Source: a virus. From it: a stretch of DNA of 44,649 nucleotides. Shown here one piece after another: positions 10,538 through 19,848 of this stretch (position 1 is its first letter; each line of letters starts with the position of its first letter). Under the pieces are notes generated by a model. That model searched no databases and had not been told where the DNA came from. It saw only the letters and a list, made by a program, of their open reading frames with translations. The position numbers and the translations under genes were made by a program. The stretch lies in the IMG/VR virus record IMGVR_UViG_3300025138_000078, positions 1 to 44,649 of that record. The stretch is one strand, 5' to 3'.

Positions 10538-10939
10538 CTAAATTTTTTTAATTATTTCATACGATGGACTTTCATCTACCGTGTACCCTAGTTTTTTATG
10601 TTTATCTATAAGGCTTTTGCTTCTACCTATGCTAAGAATCAATTCAAACCCACCTTCAATTCCCCATTCTTCTAATGAGGATATTAATAGTTCTATAGCT
10701 TCTGATTTATTTTTTTCTTCTGGATTTCCTACAATCCACTCCATCCAAGCTATCTTTGAGTTTGTACCATATAAAAAGCCAGCTACAATAGGATTACCAT
10801 CTCTTTCGATCATAATACCACCTGTGCCGTTTTCTGGTAATAAGTTTCTAGCTAATGGCACCCAATCTGGCCAAGACTCCCACCATTTTACTAATGTTTT
10901 GTAGTCATCATGTTGTAGTCTTCTTTTACTTAATTCCAT
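10538..10939 (-). CDS. GNAT-like acetyltransferase in the tail/ejection module
   Basis: The 133-residue protein starts MELSKRRLQHDDYKTLVKWW. Its pattern fits a GNAT fold: an N-terminal helix pair, a strand-turn with RDGNPIVAGFLYGT (about residues 46-59), a central strand (IAWMEWIVGNP), a helix, then a strand and a final KHKKLGYTVDES segment like the C-terminal part of GNAT enzymes. The classical Q/RxxGxG acetyl-CoA loop is not clear, so activity and substrate are unknown. It lies between a tail protein and an ejection protein with gaps of about 3-10 nt. It may modify a virion or host protein, or be a structural use of the fold. Confidence 0.55.
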   Translation of the reverse strand: MELSKRRLQHDDYKTLVKWWESWPDWVPLARNLLPENGTGGIMIERDGNPIVAGFLYGTNSKIAWMEWIVGNPEEKNKSEAIELLISSLEEWGIEGGFELILSIGRSKSLIDKHKKLGYTVDESPSYEIIKKI

Positions 10940-10949
10940 TTAATTATAT

Positions 10950-12365
10950 TTAGTATGCTGATTCAACATAATCTGAAGATACTGCGAACAATTCCATTGG
11001 CCCTGTTCTACTAGTTGTATCTGATTTTATAGTTACAGTAGCAATGTAACCTTTTACACCTGTCATAGAATTACCAAATACAACCTCTCCTTGAGTAGCA
11101 GCGCTGGCATTAACTAAGTTAGTCATATACTTACCTTCTTTTTTGTTAAACCCAGCATAATATGTATAACCAAAATCCCCTATATAAGCTCCATCATTGT
11201 AGCTTAACACAGGTGATATGGTATCTCTTAATTCAAAAGATCTATTTGCATTGAAAGAGGGTACTTCCCAGCCGTTAGAGCCTTCGTAATTAATTGTTTT
11301 AAACACTTTAGATACACTAGGTGAAGGGTTAAATACAAATTGTATAGATGAATCGTACTGAACTCCATAGAAGTTGTTTCTAGGCTGAGCTGGGACGTAG
11401 TGTTTATAAAGCTTATCGTCTTTAAATGTGTAGTAATTACTTTGAACACTAAAAACTTGATCTGGTTGATAAGAAAAAAAGCTAGGAAACCCTAATATTC
11501 TTTCGTCAAATGATAAAGTTATTGAATTGGGATCTGGATTTGGTTGTGGATTTTCAGCTACGGTTTGTTTACTTTGTTGTAAAGATAGTACATATTGCTT
11601 AGTATATATATCAAAACCTCCAATAGCTTTACCTTTACCAAATATGCCATCTAAAATACCAAATTGATCCCTAAAGTAATCAACCATACCATAATTAGAT
11701 ATTTCTGTTATACCGTCCCTAGATAACCTTAAAACAGAATTTCTATTTTTATCGGTAAAATATTTTCTATAACCATAAGTTGCAAAGCTTTCTGGATTTT
11801 TACTAATACCAAATTCACCCGCATAAGGCTGTATTGCTCCTATAACTAAATTAGAAGAAGTAACTGTACCTCCTCCTTCAGCGGAGTATATAGCGTCTTT
11901 ATCTATTAATGCTCTAGATACTTTAGATTCTTGAAATATAACTAAATTAGTATCTTCTGCATATAGTTTTTGTATAGAGCCGTTAACAGGGTCAACAGAT
12001 TTAGTTATGTCTTCACCTACAGAAAATACATTTGTATTATTTATACCTGTTCTAGAATTATATATACCAGAGTATATCATTGTATTAATTCTAAAAGAAG
12101 CGTTAGGATTATCTTCAACTAAGTAAGCTTTTACTCCGTAGTCTATGTTTGTATTATTATAGCCGCCTCTTATTCTAGCCTCTTCTATAGCCCAGCTACT
12201 TCCATCATCTAAAGGTGTTACACCACTAATTGGAGTAGACCCAGAAACACCAGTTGGCACACCAAACGAGCCATTCCAAACCGGGGCGTCTGGAGTTAGT
12301 GCTGTATCTACTGTTTTCTTTAAAAGAAAAGCGTTAAAGTAACTTACTTCTATTATTGCTCCCAT
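10950..12365 (-). CDS. Tail stabilisation-like protein (471 aa)
   Basis: The protein starts MGAIIEVSYFNAFLLKKTVD and is rich in Tyr, Asn and Ser with alternating strand patterns. A segment near residues 220-245 (NSVLRLSRDGITEISNYGMV) resembles the blade-like repeats in podoviral tail stabilisation proteins of the P22 gp10 type, as I recall them from marine phages. It directly follows the 1464-residue gene after a 53-nt gap, and the two probably form one tail substructure. No catalytic residues are evident. It may be the second half of a protein that is single in relatives, or a paralogous tail component. Confidence 0.55.
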   Translation of the reverse strand: MGAIIEVSYFNAFLLKKTVDTALTPDAPVWNGSFGVPTGVSGSTPISGVTPLDDGSSWAIEEARIRGGYNNTNIDYGVKAYLVEDNPNASFRINTMIYSGIYNSRTGINNTNVFSVGEDITKSVDPVNGSIQKLYAEDTNLVIFQESKVSRALIDKDAIYSAEGGGTVTSSNLVIGAIQPYAGEFGISKNPESFATYGYRKYFTDKNRNSVLRLSRDGITEISNYGMVDYFRDQFGILDGIFGKGKAIGGFDIYTKQYVLSLQQSKQTVAENPQPNPDPNSITLSFDERILGFPSFFSYQPDQVFSVQSNYYTFKDDKLYKHYVPAQPRNNFYGVQYDSSIQFVFNPSPSVSKVFKTINYEGSNGWEVPSFNANRSFELRDTISPVLSYNDGAYIGDFGYTYYAGFNKKEGKYMTNLVNASAATQGEVVFGNSMTGVKGYIATVTIKSDTTSRTGPMELFAVSSDYVESAY

Positions 12366-12418
12366 GTTTTTATTATTACTTATTTAAAGTTTTAGTTACA
12401 TCGCATTAAATGAACATC

Positions 12419-15400
12419 TTATATAAGACATCCTACAGAGGATGTAATCCTAAGTCCAGCAGTATTAAACTTAGCTAAATACGACCCGTTATTATAACCT
12501 TCTTGATTAACCCCGCTTATTCTAAACTTACGAGTAACCTCTGCGATAAAAGTAGCTTTAATAGTCATAGCTTGATCAGTATAAAGCTGAGTTACGTATT
12601 TAGCTATAAATTCTCTAGCATAATATGTAGATTCACTAGTAGCGCTACAAACAGCGTTTACGTTTGCAGTTGTAACTTTATATTCATTGCTTCCTGATCC
12701 GTTAGGTCCTCCATAACTAGCGTCTCCCATTGTTATTGAATTCTCATCTACGGTTTGGTTATTATCATTTGAACAAGGAGAACTTGGGTTATAGCCAGTG
12801 CCTGTGTCGTCCCAAAAGTTACCAAGAGTTATTCTGTATTCGCCATCGGTTTGCCCGTCTTGGCTCCCGTTAAAAGCAAATATTCTATAACCATTAGTAT
12901 TAAACATGGTGCCATTTGATACTTGATACTGAAAAAGTGGCTGTGGATACGGAAAAATTGAAGAGGCTTCTAAATCACCTACAGTAGAACCGTTAATTCC
13001 AGGTACAAATCTACAGTCATCTTGTGTGCCATCCGCTTTTAACGTTTGTCCAAAATTTGCTAATTCCCCATTTATGTCTTTAGCTGGTTGCCAATTAGAA
13101 CTAAACAATGTATTTCTCCATTCCACAGAAGCAGATGTACGTGATGTCTTGTTATTAAAGGTGGTATTCGCTATAGCTACGTAAAAAATAGCATTATCAC
13201 TCGCTTGAAGCCAATCTCCTTTACGTTCTTTTTTCCATATGTAATTAAGTGATGGATCAGTAATTGAAGGACAAACCACGCCATTTATAGGGTTAGAACC
13301 AGAGGCGGGTGTAGAGGTAGTCAATTGTCGATATCCTAAATCCAAAACATGAGTATTGCCGTCTAAATTATTATATCCCCCGGAAGCATTAGGATCTGTG
13401 AAGTAATAAGTTAACATAGCTCCATTTGCTTGACCAATCCCGCCAGGTATTGTTTTAGGTATTTTAAAATCATCATTAATTTCAGCAAACCCAAAAATAA
13501 TAATTATAGTAGCTTGAACAACGCTTCCCCCTGCGTCTGTAACGCTAACAATTAAAGTGTAAACACCAGCAGCGGAATTGTCTTGGTTTGCTAACTCACC
13601 GGTGCTAGAGTCTAAAGTAAAAATACCATTAGGGTAATTAGCGTTATTAACGTTACCACTAACAATTGACCAAACAAGATTCAAAGTTGATTGCCCCCCT
13701 AAAGCGTTAGATCCATTTAAACCCGCTAAAGTAACTATAGTACCCGTTTCTCCAGTTGTCTTAGATATAGTTTGATCACCGCCTGTAATAGATGGAGCTA
13801 TATTAGTAAGACTACCAGTTGTCGTTAGAGTTCTTGGAGTGCTTGGAGGAGCGGTAGTGGTGTCAATCACTTCAAGGTTAAATATATAAGATTCATTAGT
13901 GTTAGCGTTAGGACCAAAGTATTGATAGCCATCAACAAAACCGCTTCCATCAGTCGCTGCGGCTATATTAAGCTTATAAGAGTCAAAACCACCACTACTT
14001 CCAGCGCTTACTAAAATCCACTCGCCAGTTCTGTCGTTGCCAGCTGTGTCTTGAACACTTGTAAGGGTAACCGTTGAGTTAACTATACCTGCTCCAGCTA
14101 CATCTAAAGGATAGAAGTTATTAGTAACAGTCTGTCCTAAAGGCATACTTTCGTTTTGTGTAAGACTAAAAAAATTAAAATTATAAGCACCTCCAATATC
14201 CTCAGCTACAGAAGTGTTTAACTCAGATATCAATCCACTTGTCGATGTTTCAAAATAGAAGTCTAATCTAGAAAGATCAGGCTCTGTTTCAAATACAGTT
14301 AAGTTTTCTATAGCAGCATACTCAGGATTACCTGTAGTATTTATATTGGTATTCAATAAACCAAAAGGCCTAGTTGTAGTTATTTGAGCTACTAAAGGAT
14401 CTGATTCTGCTTTGTAAAAAGGAAAAAATGGACTTTCATTAGATGTTACTGGAACAGGAGAGGTAGCGGTTCCAACTAATTCATCTACATCGAAAAGACT
14501 ACGTAAGTCTTCAATAGAAGAAGTGGTGTCTGTTAATCTTCCAGGGTAAAATTGTTGATTACCTACAGCTACTGTTTCGTATTCTGTATTTTCTACCCTA
14601 CCTATTAATCTAACTGATGATCTAAATTGCCTCTGCAACGGGCCCACTTCTGATAAATCCCTAGGAACTTTGTTTATATTATCGTTTAGTAACGTGATAT
14701 ATGAAGTGTTTAAGTCTTTATTAACATTTTGAGGACTACCTTTCATAGCTCCAGCGTTATAGACATTGTAGTAATCTTGTTCTTTTTGCTGAACAACAAC
14801 TTTATATGAATACCAGCCTAGCGGATTATAATCTAAGCTAGTTGCATCGTTGTTGTATAAGCCAGGAGTTCCGGTTAGTAAATTTTTAGTACTAGATATA
14901 ATATCGTTAAAAAGTATTTTTAAAGAATCTCCAGCCCATTCCGACGGAAGATTGTCTGCTTCTGTTTGATAAGGAGAAAACACAGTTGAAGAACCAAAAC
15001 CTGAAGCTGTTAAAGAACTATCGTTATTAGAAAGTATAGTAGATGATTGTCTTCCGAATTTATCAGATAGTACTATACCTGCTTGATAGTTTCTGTTTTG
15101 TTTAACTGTTGAGTTAGGGTATTCTACTACTACTTTACTACTAAATGGATCGTTTTTAGGGTATTTTTCTGATACAGCTACTTGGTAATCTATAAATTCG
15201 GGAGGCGTATGTTTGTTTTGAAAGTTTCCATAAACAACCCTATTGCTTATAATTTCTTGAGAAAAAGCTCTAACTGGTATCTTGTCGTAAACTCTTATTA
15301 AATCTTTAGAAGGAAGTGTTTTAAAAGGCTTAGTAGATTCATAAACATATTCGTATATATTATTATTGCCAACAGAAGCAATAGTTTCAATTGGTATTGT

Positions 15401-16813
15401 TTCTACTACTTGAACAGCTAAGCCATCAGATTCTTTATATAATACATCAATAGCGGTTATTTTAAAAGAAGAGGTATTAGATGCTAAATCGGAACCGCTG
15501 GAAGGTAAAGGTATTTGAAGATCTATTTTTGTAACTTTGTTTTCCATAAACTGCACTACAGTGCTGGAAAAAGTTTGTTTTTCGTCGTTATTTATAAAGT
15601 AACCGTCTTGCTTTGGAATAAAGCATGGTTGCGTGAAAGGAGCAAATATAGAGTTTTCTCCATCATCGAATTGAAATCTATAACTAAATCTAACAAACTT
15701 ATCTTCTAAGAAGTCAGGATCACCTCCAAATGTAGAATCGTAATATGGGTTTAAAGTTCCAAAAGTTAATGCTACATTGTTCTTAAGACTTTGAGCAATA
15801 TTTACCTCAAGGTCTGGAGCCGTATAGCTTACAACTGTTGTACCCGCTACGACGCCTGCACCAGATACCGTTGCTCCTGCGGCTATAGATCCAATTACAT
15901 TATCTATTGGAATTGTAGTTGTTACCAAGACGCCTCCGTTTGTCAAAGCCGAACCGCCATTGGGTAATGTAGGGGTAGATACATCATACATTGAAGTTTC
16001 TAATCCAACAAACTCAATAGTATCGCCACTACCTAGATTTTGAACTTTGTTAACGGTTATATCACTACCGCTTATACTTTCTACTACGGTACCAGTTTTT
16101 ACACCTGTTCCAATAACACCATTACCAATTTGAACACCAGCGCTTGAATTTACTGTTAATATATTTGTAGTAGATAATACTGTAAGTGCTGTTGAAAGAA
16201 CAATAGCTCCCGTTTGGGTACTAGCTTTAATAACCTTAATGCATTCGTATGGATTATATTTAGCCACTGATATCTGATCCTCGCTAACGTAATAGGTTGG
16301 AGTAATATTGTTAGCTATTGGATTAGCATTAGTTACATTTATTTTTCTGGGTTGGTTTCTATTATCTGTAAAGAATAACAGCTCCTCTAAGAGGTTTACA
16401 CCTATTATTGGACTAGTTGTTGAGAAGTTTAAAAAAGCTCCTCTAACAAGCACTCTGGTGTCTAGAGTACTTAAATTGTGTTTGAATATAAAGTTTTTAG
16501 CGTCAGGGCTATAAGCTATAGCGTTGGAGCTGGAAATATCTGTATAGTTTGTAAAAAAAGAATATACATCATTTCTGAATTCATCAACAAAGAAACCAAT
16601 ACATTTTATATCAGTAGCTGAAACTATAGCTCCAAAATCTGTTTTTGGGTTAAAATTATTTCCTAGTACATTTTCTAAGGCACCAACGTCAGATGCTTCA
16701 GATTTACTAACCTGTACGTTTAAAGCGTCACGGTATTCTCCATTAGGTAATAATCGATCATCAAGATCTTTGTTCATCTTGGACTTAATGAATGCGTTTT
16801 TAACTTCAGCCAT
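12419..16813 (-). CDS. Large tail stabilisation / tail tube-type protein with Ig-like insert (1464 aa)
   Basis: The N-terminus (MNKDLDDRLLPNGEYRDALN, residues 13-32, then VSKSEASDVGALENVLGN) matches a segment I recall from marine podoviral tail stabilisation proteins (gp10/gp12-like). Residues about 218-264 and 294-348 look like two diverged copies of a small domain, each with a G-x-GV-x2-GT-x-V core and ending in a Gln-rich strand before F-G/V. Residues about 1000-1115 (SITGGDQTISKT ... GIFTLDSSTGELANQDN ... YTLIVSVTDAGG) read as a cadherin/Ig-like domain. The rest is beta-rich and ends in a cysteine-containing region. It should sit in the tail below the connector, and the inserted domains may be surface-exposed. 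It starts 5 nt after the 406-residue connector gene. Confidence 0.65.
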   Translation of the reverse strand: MAEVKNAFIKSKMNKDLDDRLLPNGEYRDALNVQVSKSEASDVGALENVLGNNFNPKTDFGAIVSATDIKCIGFFVDEFRNDVYSFFTNYTDISSSNAIAYSPDAKNFIFKHNLSTLDTRVLVRGAFLNFSTTSPIIGVNLLEELLFFTDNRNQPRKINVTNANPIANNITPTYYVSEDQISVAKYNPYECIKVIKASTQTGAIVLSTALTVLSTTNILTVNSSAGVQIGNGVIGTGVKTGTVVESISGSDITVNKVQNLGSGDTIEFVGLETSMYDVSTPTLPNGGSALTNGGVLVTTTIPIDNVIGSIAAGATVSGAGVVAGTTVVSYTAPDLEVNIAQSLKNNVALTFGTLNPYYDSTFGGDPDFLEDKFVRFSYRFQFDDGENSIFAPFTQPCFIPKQDGYFINNDEKQTFSSTVVQFMENKVTKIDLQIPLPSSGSDLASNTSSFKITAIDVLYKESDGLAVQVVETIPIETIASVGNNNIYEYVYESTKPFKTLPSKDLIRVYDKIPVRAFSQEIISNRVVYGNFQNKHTPPEFIDYQVAVSEKYPKNDPFSSKVVVEYPNSTVKQNRNYQAGIVLSDKFGRQSSTILSNNDSSLTASGFGSSTVFSPYQTEADNLPSEWAGDSLKILFNDIISSTKNLLTGTPGLYNNDATSLDYNPLGWYSYKVVVQQKEQDYYNVYNAGAMKGSPQNVNKDLNTSYITLLNDNINKVPRDLSEVGPLQRQFRSSVRLIGRVENTEYETVAVGNQQFYPGRLTDTTSSIEDLRSLFDVDELVGTATSPVPVTSNESPFFPFYKAESDPLVAQITTTRPFGLLNTNINTTGNPEYAAIENLTVFETEPDLSRLDFYFETSTSGLISELNTSVAEDIGGAYNFNFFSLTQNESMPLGQTVTNNFYPLDVAGAGIVNSTVTLTSVQDTAGNDRTGEWILVSAGSSGGFDSYKLNIAAATDGSGFVDGYQYFGPNANTNESYIFNLEVIDTTTAPPSTPRTLTTTGSLTNIAPSITGGDQTISKTTGETGTIVTLAGLNGSNALGGQSTLNLVWSIVSGNVNNANYPNGIFTLDSSTGELANQDNSAAGVYTLIVSVTDAGGSVVQATIIIIFGFAEINDDFKIPKTIPGGIGQANGAMLTYYFTDPNASGGYNNLDGNTHVLDLGYRQLTTSTPASGSNPINGVVCPSITDPSLNYIWKKERKGDWLQASDNAIFYVAIANTTFNNKTSRTSASVEWRNTLFSSNWQPAKDINGELANFGQTLKADGTQDDCRFVPGINGSTVGDLEASSIFPYPQPLFQYQVSNGTMFNTNGYRIFAFNGSQDGQTDGEYRITLGNFWDDTGTGYNPSSPCSNDNNQTVDENSITMGDASYGGPNGSGSNEYKVTTANVNAVCSATSESTYYAREFIAKYVTQLYTDQAMTIKATFIAEVTRKFRISGVNQEGYNNGSYLAKFNTAGLRITSSVGCLI

Positions 16814-16818
16814 TTAAT

Positions 16819-18039
16819 TTATGATTTTATCCATTTAGATTTACCTCTCATTACTTGAACTATCTGGTCAAGCTTTATGTTAGATAATCTTATTTTAGCG
16901 TTTCTAAGCTTAGCACTTTTTTCTCTTTTTAATCTATTAACAACGTACTCGGGTTGATTTATTCTTGATGCAATTACTGCATGACTAATATAAGCGTACA
17001 TGGCATCTTCAGCCATCTTAGGAACCTTAGTATCTAAGTCGTATGATAAGCCATCTGATATGTATTCTAATACAATCAATTCACCTGCTAAATTACTTGA
17101 AAAAGACATTTTGCCTTCTCTATGATTTATAGTAAACCATCCATTTGTTTGAGAATACTGAGGGTCCATACCGTAACGCTGACCGTAACCCATACCAAAT
17201 TCTTCCCACCTAAGAGAATCATATTGATTATTGTATAGTTGAGGTGTTAAATTACCATTTACTATGTTGTCATTAGCGGAAGCCCATCTAGCCTCTGTTA
17301 TCGATGTACCCTCTAAGTTTTCTCCAAAGTTGTCTTGAGTTGGAACTCCAACACTGTCTTGAAGAGGTATTGCTCCAGGATTGATCGTTAAGTTATTTGC
17401 AGGGTATATAGGTCTTTTAACACCTAAAGCGTCTATCCAAGATGCTTTAACGTAGTTGACATAATCTTGAGGTATAACAACACTTAGACTAGGGGGTACA
17501 TTTAACTCTTGAGATTTAGTACTTTGTAGAGTATCGTAACTAAATTCTTGCATAGCTCTTTTTGCATGGAATATTATATCTGTTCTCTTTGCACTAGGTA
17601 TAAGTTTTCCGTTTCCAACGTAAGCTACTATAAAATTATTTATTATTTCAGATAAAGCAGTATAAGCATAGCTATTGTAGTTTTCTTCAACAACATTTCC
17701 AATAGCATCTCTATTTCCATAGTTACCACCGTCTAATCTTTTCAGTTGAACAACTACACTAGTGTTTAAAGCAATTGCTGCTGTTATAGTTATAGTATTA
17801 CCTATAACAGTAAAAGCATTAATATACTCTGTATAGGTTAAAACCCCTGGTGCTGCTGTATATAGTTTAAAATTGTTTAAAGCGTAATTTATATCTAATG
17901 GGTTCCACGCATCTGTGCCCCCAAAAACTAATTCAGTATCAAAAGTAGTTGTAAAAGCTTGTCCACCTAAAGCTGTTGCTGCTAGGAATTTTTGAGAACC
18001 TGCGTAATATTGTTCATTAGTTTCTGTTATAAGTCCCAT
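16819..18039 (-). CDS. Head-tail connector / tail adaptor protein (406 aa)
   Basis: The protein starts MGLITETNEQYYAGSQKFLA. Residues 1-110 are beta-rich, and the middle contains RTDIIFHAKRAMQEFSYDTL, a helical signature I recall from marine phage neck proteins. The C-terminus is basic (MRGKSKWIKS). It lies 3 nt after the 263-residue gene and 5 nt before the giant tail protein, so the three form one transcription and assembly block after the capsid. A T7 gp11-like or P22 gp4/gp10-like adaptor role is inferred from order; no motif proves it. Confidence 0.6.
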   Translation of the reverse strand: MGLITETNEQYYAGSQKFLAATALGGQAFTTTFDTELVFGGTDAWNPLDINYALNNFKLYTAAPGVLTYTEYINAFTVIGNTITITAAIALNTSVVVQLKRLDGGNYGNRDAIGNVVEENYNSYAYTALSEIINNFIVAYVGNGKLIPSAKRTDIIFHAKRAMQEFSYDTLQSTKSQELNVPPSLSVVIPQDYVNYVKASWIDALGVKRPIYPANNLTINPGAIPLQDSVGVPTQDNFGENLEGTSITEARWASANDNIVNGNLTPQLYNNQYDSLRWEEFGMGYGQRYGMDPQYSQTNGWFTINHREGKMSFSSNLAGELIVLEYISDGLSYDLDTKVPKMAEDAMYAYISHAVIASRINQPEYVVNRLKREKSAKLRNAKIRLSNIKLDQIVQVMRGKSKWIKS

Positions 18040-18042
18040 TTA

Positions 18043-18834
18043 TTAACTTTTTTGATTTATTTCTTCTTGTTGTATTTGTTGCGCTGCTGCTTGAACAATT
18101 TGAGGATCTCTTATAACTATACCGGCATAAAGTAATATTTTTAATATAACGCTTGTTTGCTCTGTAGAAGACAACTCAAAATTAACTGAGCCTTGTCCAG
18201 GCAAAGGGTTAAATAAGTAGCTACTCCCGGGTCCAGCAGTAAAAGCCCATTGAACATTTAATGGTTTTCTTAAAAAATCTACAGATACAGTATTAGCAGC
18301 TATAGTAGTAGGTCTTATAAATAATTTATTATTTTCATACAAATACGTAGGAAATGCTAGCGTAGATGCGGTAAGATTTGATCTTTGTATATTATAAAAT
18401 TCGTTTCTTGGAAGTCTTTGAAGTTCTATAGGTAAACCTATGGTTGGTTGATATATTACAGTTCCTAATTTATAAAAACCAGCTTGGCCCGTAGTTAATG
18501 GAGCTAATTGATTGTATATAATTGTAGTACCATATAAATCAATTGTTGGTAAATCCCAGTAGGGATTATTTGCTATTGTTGTATTAAGCGTTGCATTACC
18601 TGTAGTTTTGAATATAGATATTTTTTCATCTATAGACATTTGTCTATCAGCATAATCAACATCTGCTTGTGGCACTCGTAGCTGTTGGTTTAAGTCTTCG
18701 AAATATTGTTCGAATATATCTAACTGAACTTGAGTAGCTATCCTGTTAAATTCGGGTGGCGTCATATAACCTCGCTGTTCTTTGTTTAGTATTAACAAAA
18801 CAGTTTTATATACTGTATCTACGTTTATTGCCAT
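18043..18834 (-). CDS. Head completion / connector protein candidate (263 aa)
   Basis: The protein starts MAINVDTVYKTVLLILNKEQ and continues GYMTPPEFNRIATQVQLDIF, a helical opening common to small connector-type proteins beside portal and capsid genes in marine phages. The middle is beta-rich. The end (AAAQQIQQEEINQKS) is a short Gln-rich helix. It is the first gene after the stem-loop at 18855-18881 and lies 3 nt before the 406-residue adaptor gene. Its position downstream of the capsid gene supports a ring or adaptor function. The family name is not known to me. Confidence 0.55.
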   Translation of the reverse strand: MAINVDTVYKTVLLILNKEQRGYMTPPEFNRIATQVQLDIFEQYFEDLNQQLRVPQADVDYADRQMSIDEKISIFKTTGNATLNTTIANNPYWDLPTIDLYGTTIIYNQLAPLTTGQAGFYKLGTVIYQPTIGLPIELQRLPRNEFYNIQRSNLTASTLAFPTYLYENNKLFIRPTTIAANTVSVDFLRKPLNVQWAFTAGPGSSYLFNPLPGQGSVNFELSSTEQTSVILKILLYAGIVIRDPQIVQAAAQQIQQEEINQKS

Positions 18835-18854
18835 TTTTTTTATTTATTATAATA

Positions 18855-18881
18855 TAGGCCCGAGTTAACGAGCCCTATATT
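18855..18881. other. Intergenic stem-loop between the 273-aa and 263-aa genes
   Basis: The 58-nt gap carries arms TAATATAGG and CCTATATTA (9 pairs) around a GC-rich loop containing GAGTTAACGAGC. It follows the 273-residue gene's stop on the minus strand, but no U-run follows it in that direction. It may be an RNA-processing or stability element, a weak terminator, or a protein site. A similar GC-rich stem-loop stands upstream of the 273-residue gene (19797-19825). Confidence 0.45.
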
Positions 18882-18892
18882 AATATTACATG

Positions 18893-19714
18893 TTAATTCA
18901 AATTTTTCTCTATAGATCTGAAAACTTCTACACCTTCGTCGGTTTTAAAGTAAGCAGCCATTGCAGAGTAAGGATTTTCATCGAAAGGAACTGTCATTAG
19001 TTTTCTTCCATTTGATCCCCATAAAAATGTTCTTTGATCTTGAGAAAGTGATATAATTCCTGCTTCAGCAGCTCTAATAGCTGTATTTCTAAGCTGAACG
19101 TTATCATCATTAGCTAAATCAATAAGTAACCTAGGGTTTGTTTTAGCAAACAAAAGTAAATCTCTTCTAATCTCTTTAGAGGTCATAGAGTTGACTGATG
19201 ATCCTAGTTCTACTCTCATTATAGCTTCTGCTTGATCAATTTCCATTTCTCTAGCAAATACTAAAGCATCTATTTGCAAGTCTAGTTCTTCTAAATCATC
19301 TTCAGCTTCTTCTACTGCGCTAAACTCTTCGTATAATTTACCTTTTAAAGGGTGAAAAATTGAAAGTAGTTTTTGTAAGTTTTGTTGCTGTTTAGATACT
19401 TTTAAATCACCATTGGCAAATTGTATATGCCCTAATGTGCATTCTCCTTTTTGTTCATCTACTAGCGGAGATTCTTGGTTAGTAGCGTATCTTATTTCTC
19501 TTTGTTTACCATTTTCTTCGTCGAAATAAAGTAGCGAATGCTTTTTAGTGTGACGACATGGTATAGTTAGAGTTAAAGGGCTTTTGTTATCCGTTAAATA
19601 ATAAATCCTGTCCTTGATTTCCCAAGTTGGTTTAATTGGTTTAGCAGCCTTTATAGGTTGTGCTTTAACTTGAGGTGCTACCTCAACTTTTTTAGCTTGT
19701 GCTTTTGTAGCCAT
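18893..19714 (-). CDS. Unknown head-region protein with Cys/His residues (273 aa)
   Basis: This 273-residue protein has a basic Ala/Lys/Pro N-terminus (residues 1-30). It then shows C53-x-H55, H59 and C92-x3-H96 spaced like a possible metal site, an acidic helix (about 130-150) and an alpha-helical C-terminal half with VQLRNTAIRAAEAGI, reminiscent of a HEAT-like helical pair. I do not recognise the family. It sits alone between capsid and connector genes, flanked on both sides by stem-loops and preceded by the long interrupted palindrome at 19742-19786, so it may have its own expression level. A head-associated or decoration role is only inference. Confidence 0.6.
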   Translation of the reverse strand: MATKAQAKKVEVAPQVKAQPIKAAKPIKPTWEIKDRIYYLTDNKSPLTLTIPCRHTKKHSLLYFDEENGKQREIRYATNQESPLVDEQKGECTLGHIQFANGDLKVSKQQQNLQKLLSIFHPLKGKLYEEFSAVEEAEDDLEELDLQIDALVFAREMEIDQAEAIMRVELGSSVNSMTSKEIRRDLLLFAKTNPRLLIDLANDDNVQLRNTAIRAAEAGIISLSQDQRTFLWGSNGRKLMTVPFDENPYSAMAAYFKTDEGVEVFRSIEKNLN

Positions 19715-19741
19715 AATATGATATAATATAAATGTTTATTT

Positions 19742-19786
19742 AATGACAATAGCCTGTTACTATAATATATACTAGCTAATGTCACA
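19742..19786. promoter_or_regulatory. Interrupted palindrome, copy C
   Basis: Outer arms AATGACAATAG and CTAATGTCACA flank a 23-nt AT-rich core. The element matches the two 47-bp elements at 43374 and 44485 (arms TGTGACATTAG and CTAGTGTCACA, 25-nt core), including the TAGTAA..GG core edge next to CTAATGTCA when read on the minus strand. It lies 27 bases before the start of the 273-residue gene. A regulator-binding site, promoter-linked operator or recombination/replication site would all fit. Confidence 0.55.
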
Positions 19787-19796
19787 TAAGAGTAAT

Positions 19797-19825
19797 AGTT
19801 ACCCCCGTCGTTTAAACGAGGGTAA
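19797..19825. other. GC-rich stem-loop behind the capsid gene
   Basis: TTACCC and GGGTAA form outer arms. TCGTTT and AAACGA form inner arms with a 3-nt bulge, and the core CGTTTAAACG is a perfect palindrome. It lies 24-52 nt past the capsid stop on the minus strand. No U-run follows, so it is not a textbook intrinsic terminator. It could stabilise the 3' end of the abundant capsid mRNA or be a factor-dependent terminator. Confidence 0.5.
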
Positions 19826-19848
19826 GAATTACATTAATTTTGAATCTT

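Noticed and set aside
19797-19825. Stem-loop as intrinsic terminator of the capsid gene
   Set aside because: The stem is good, but no U-run follows on the transcribed strand, so I list it as a stem-loop only.
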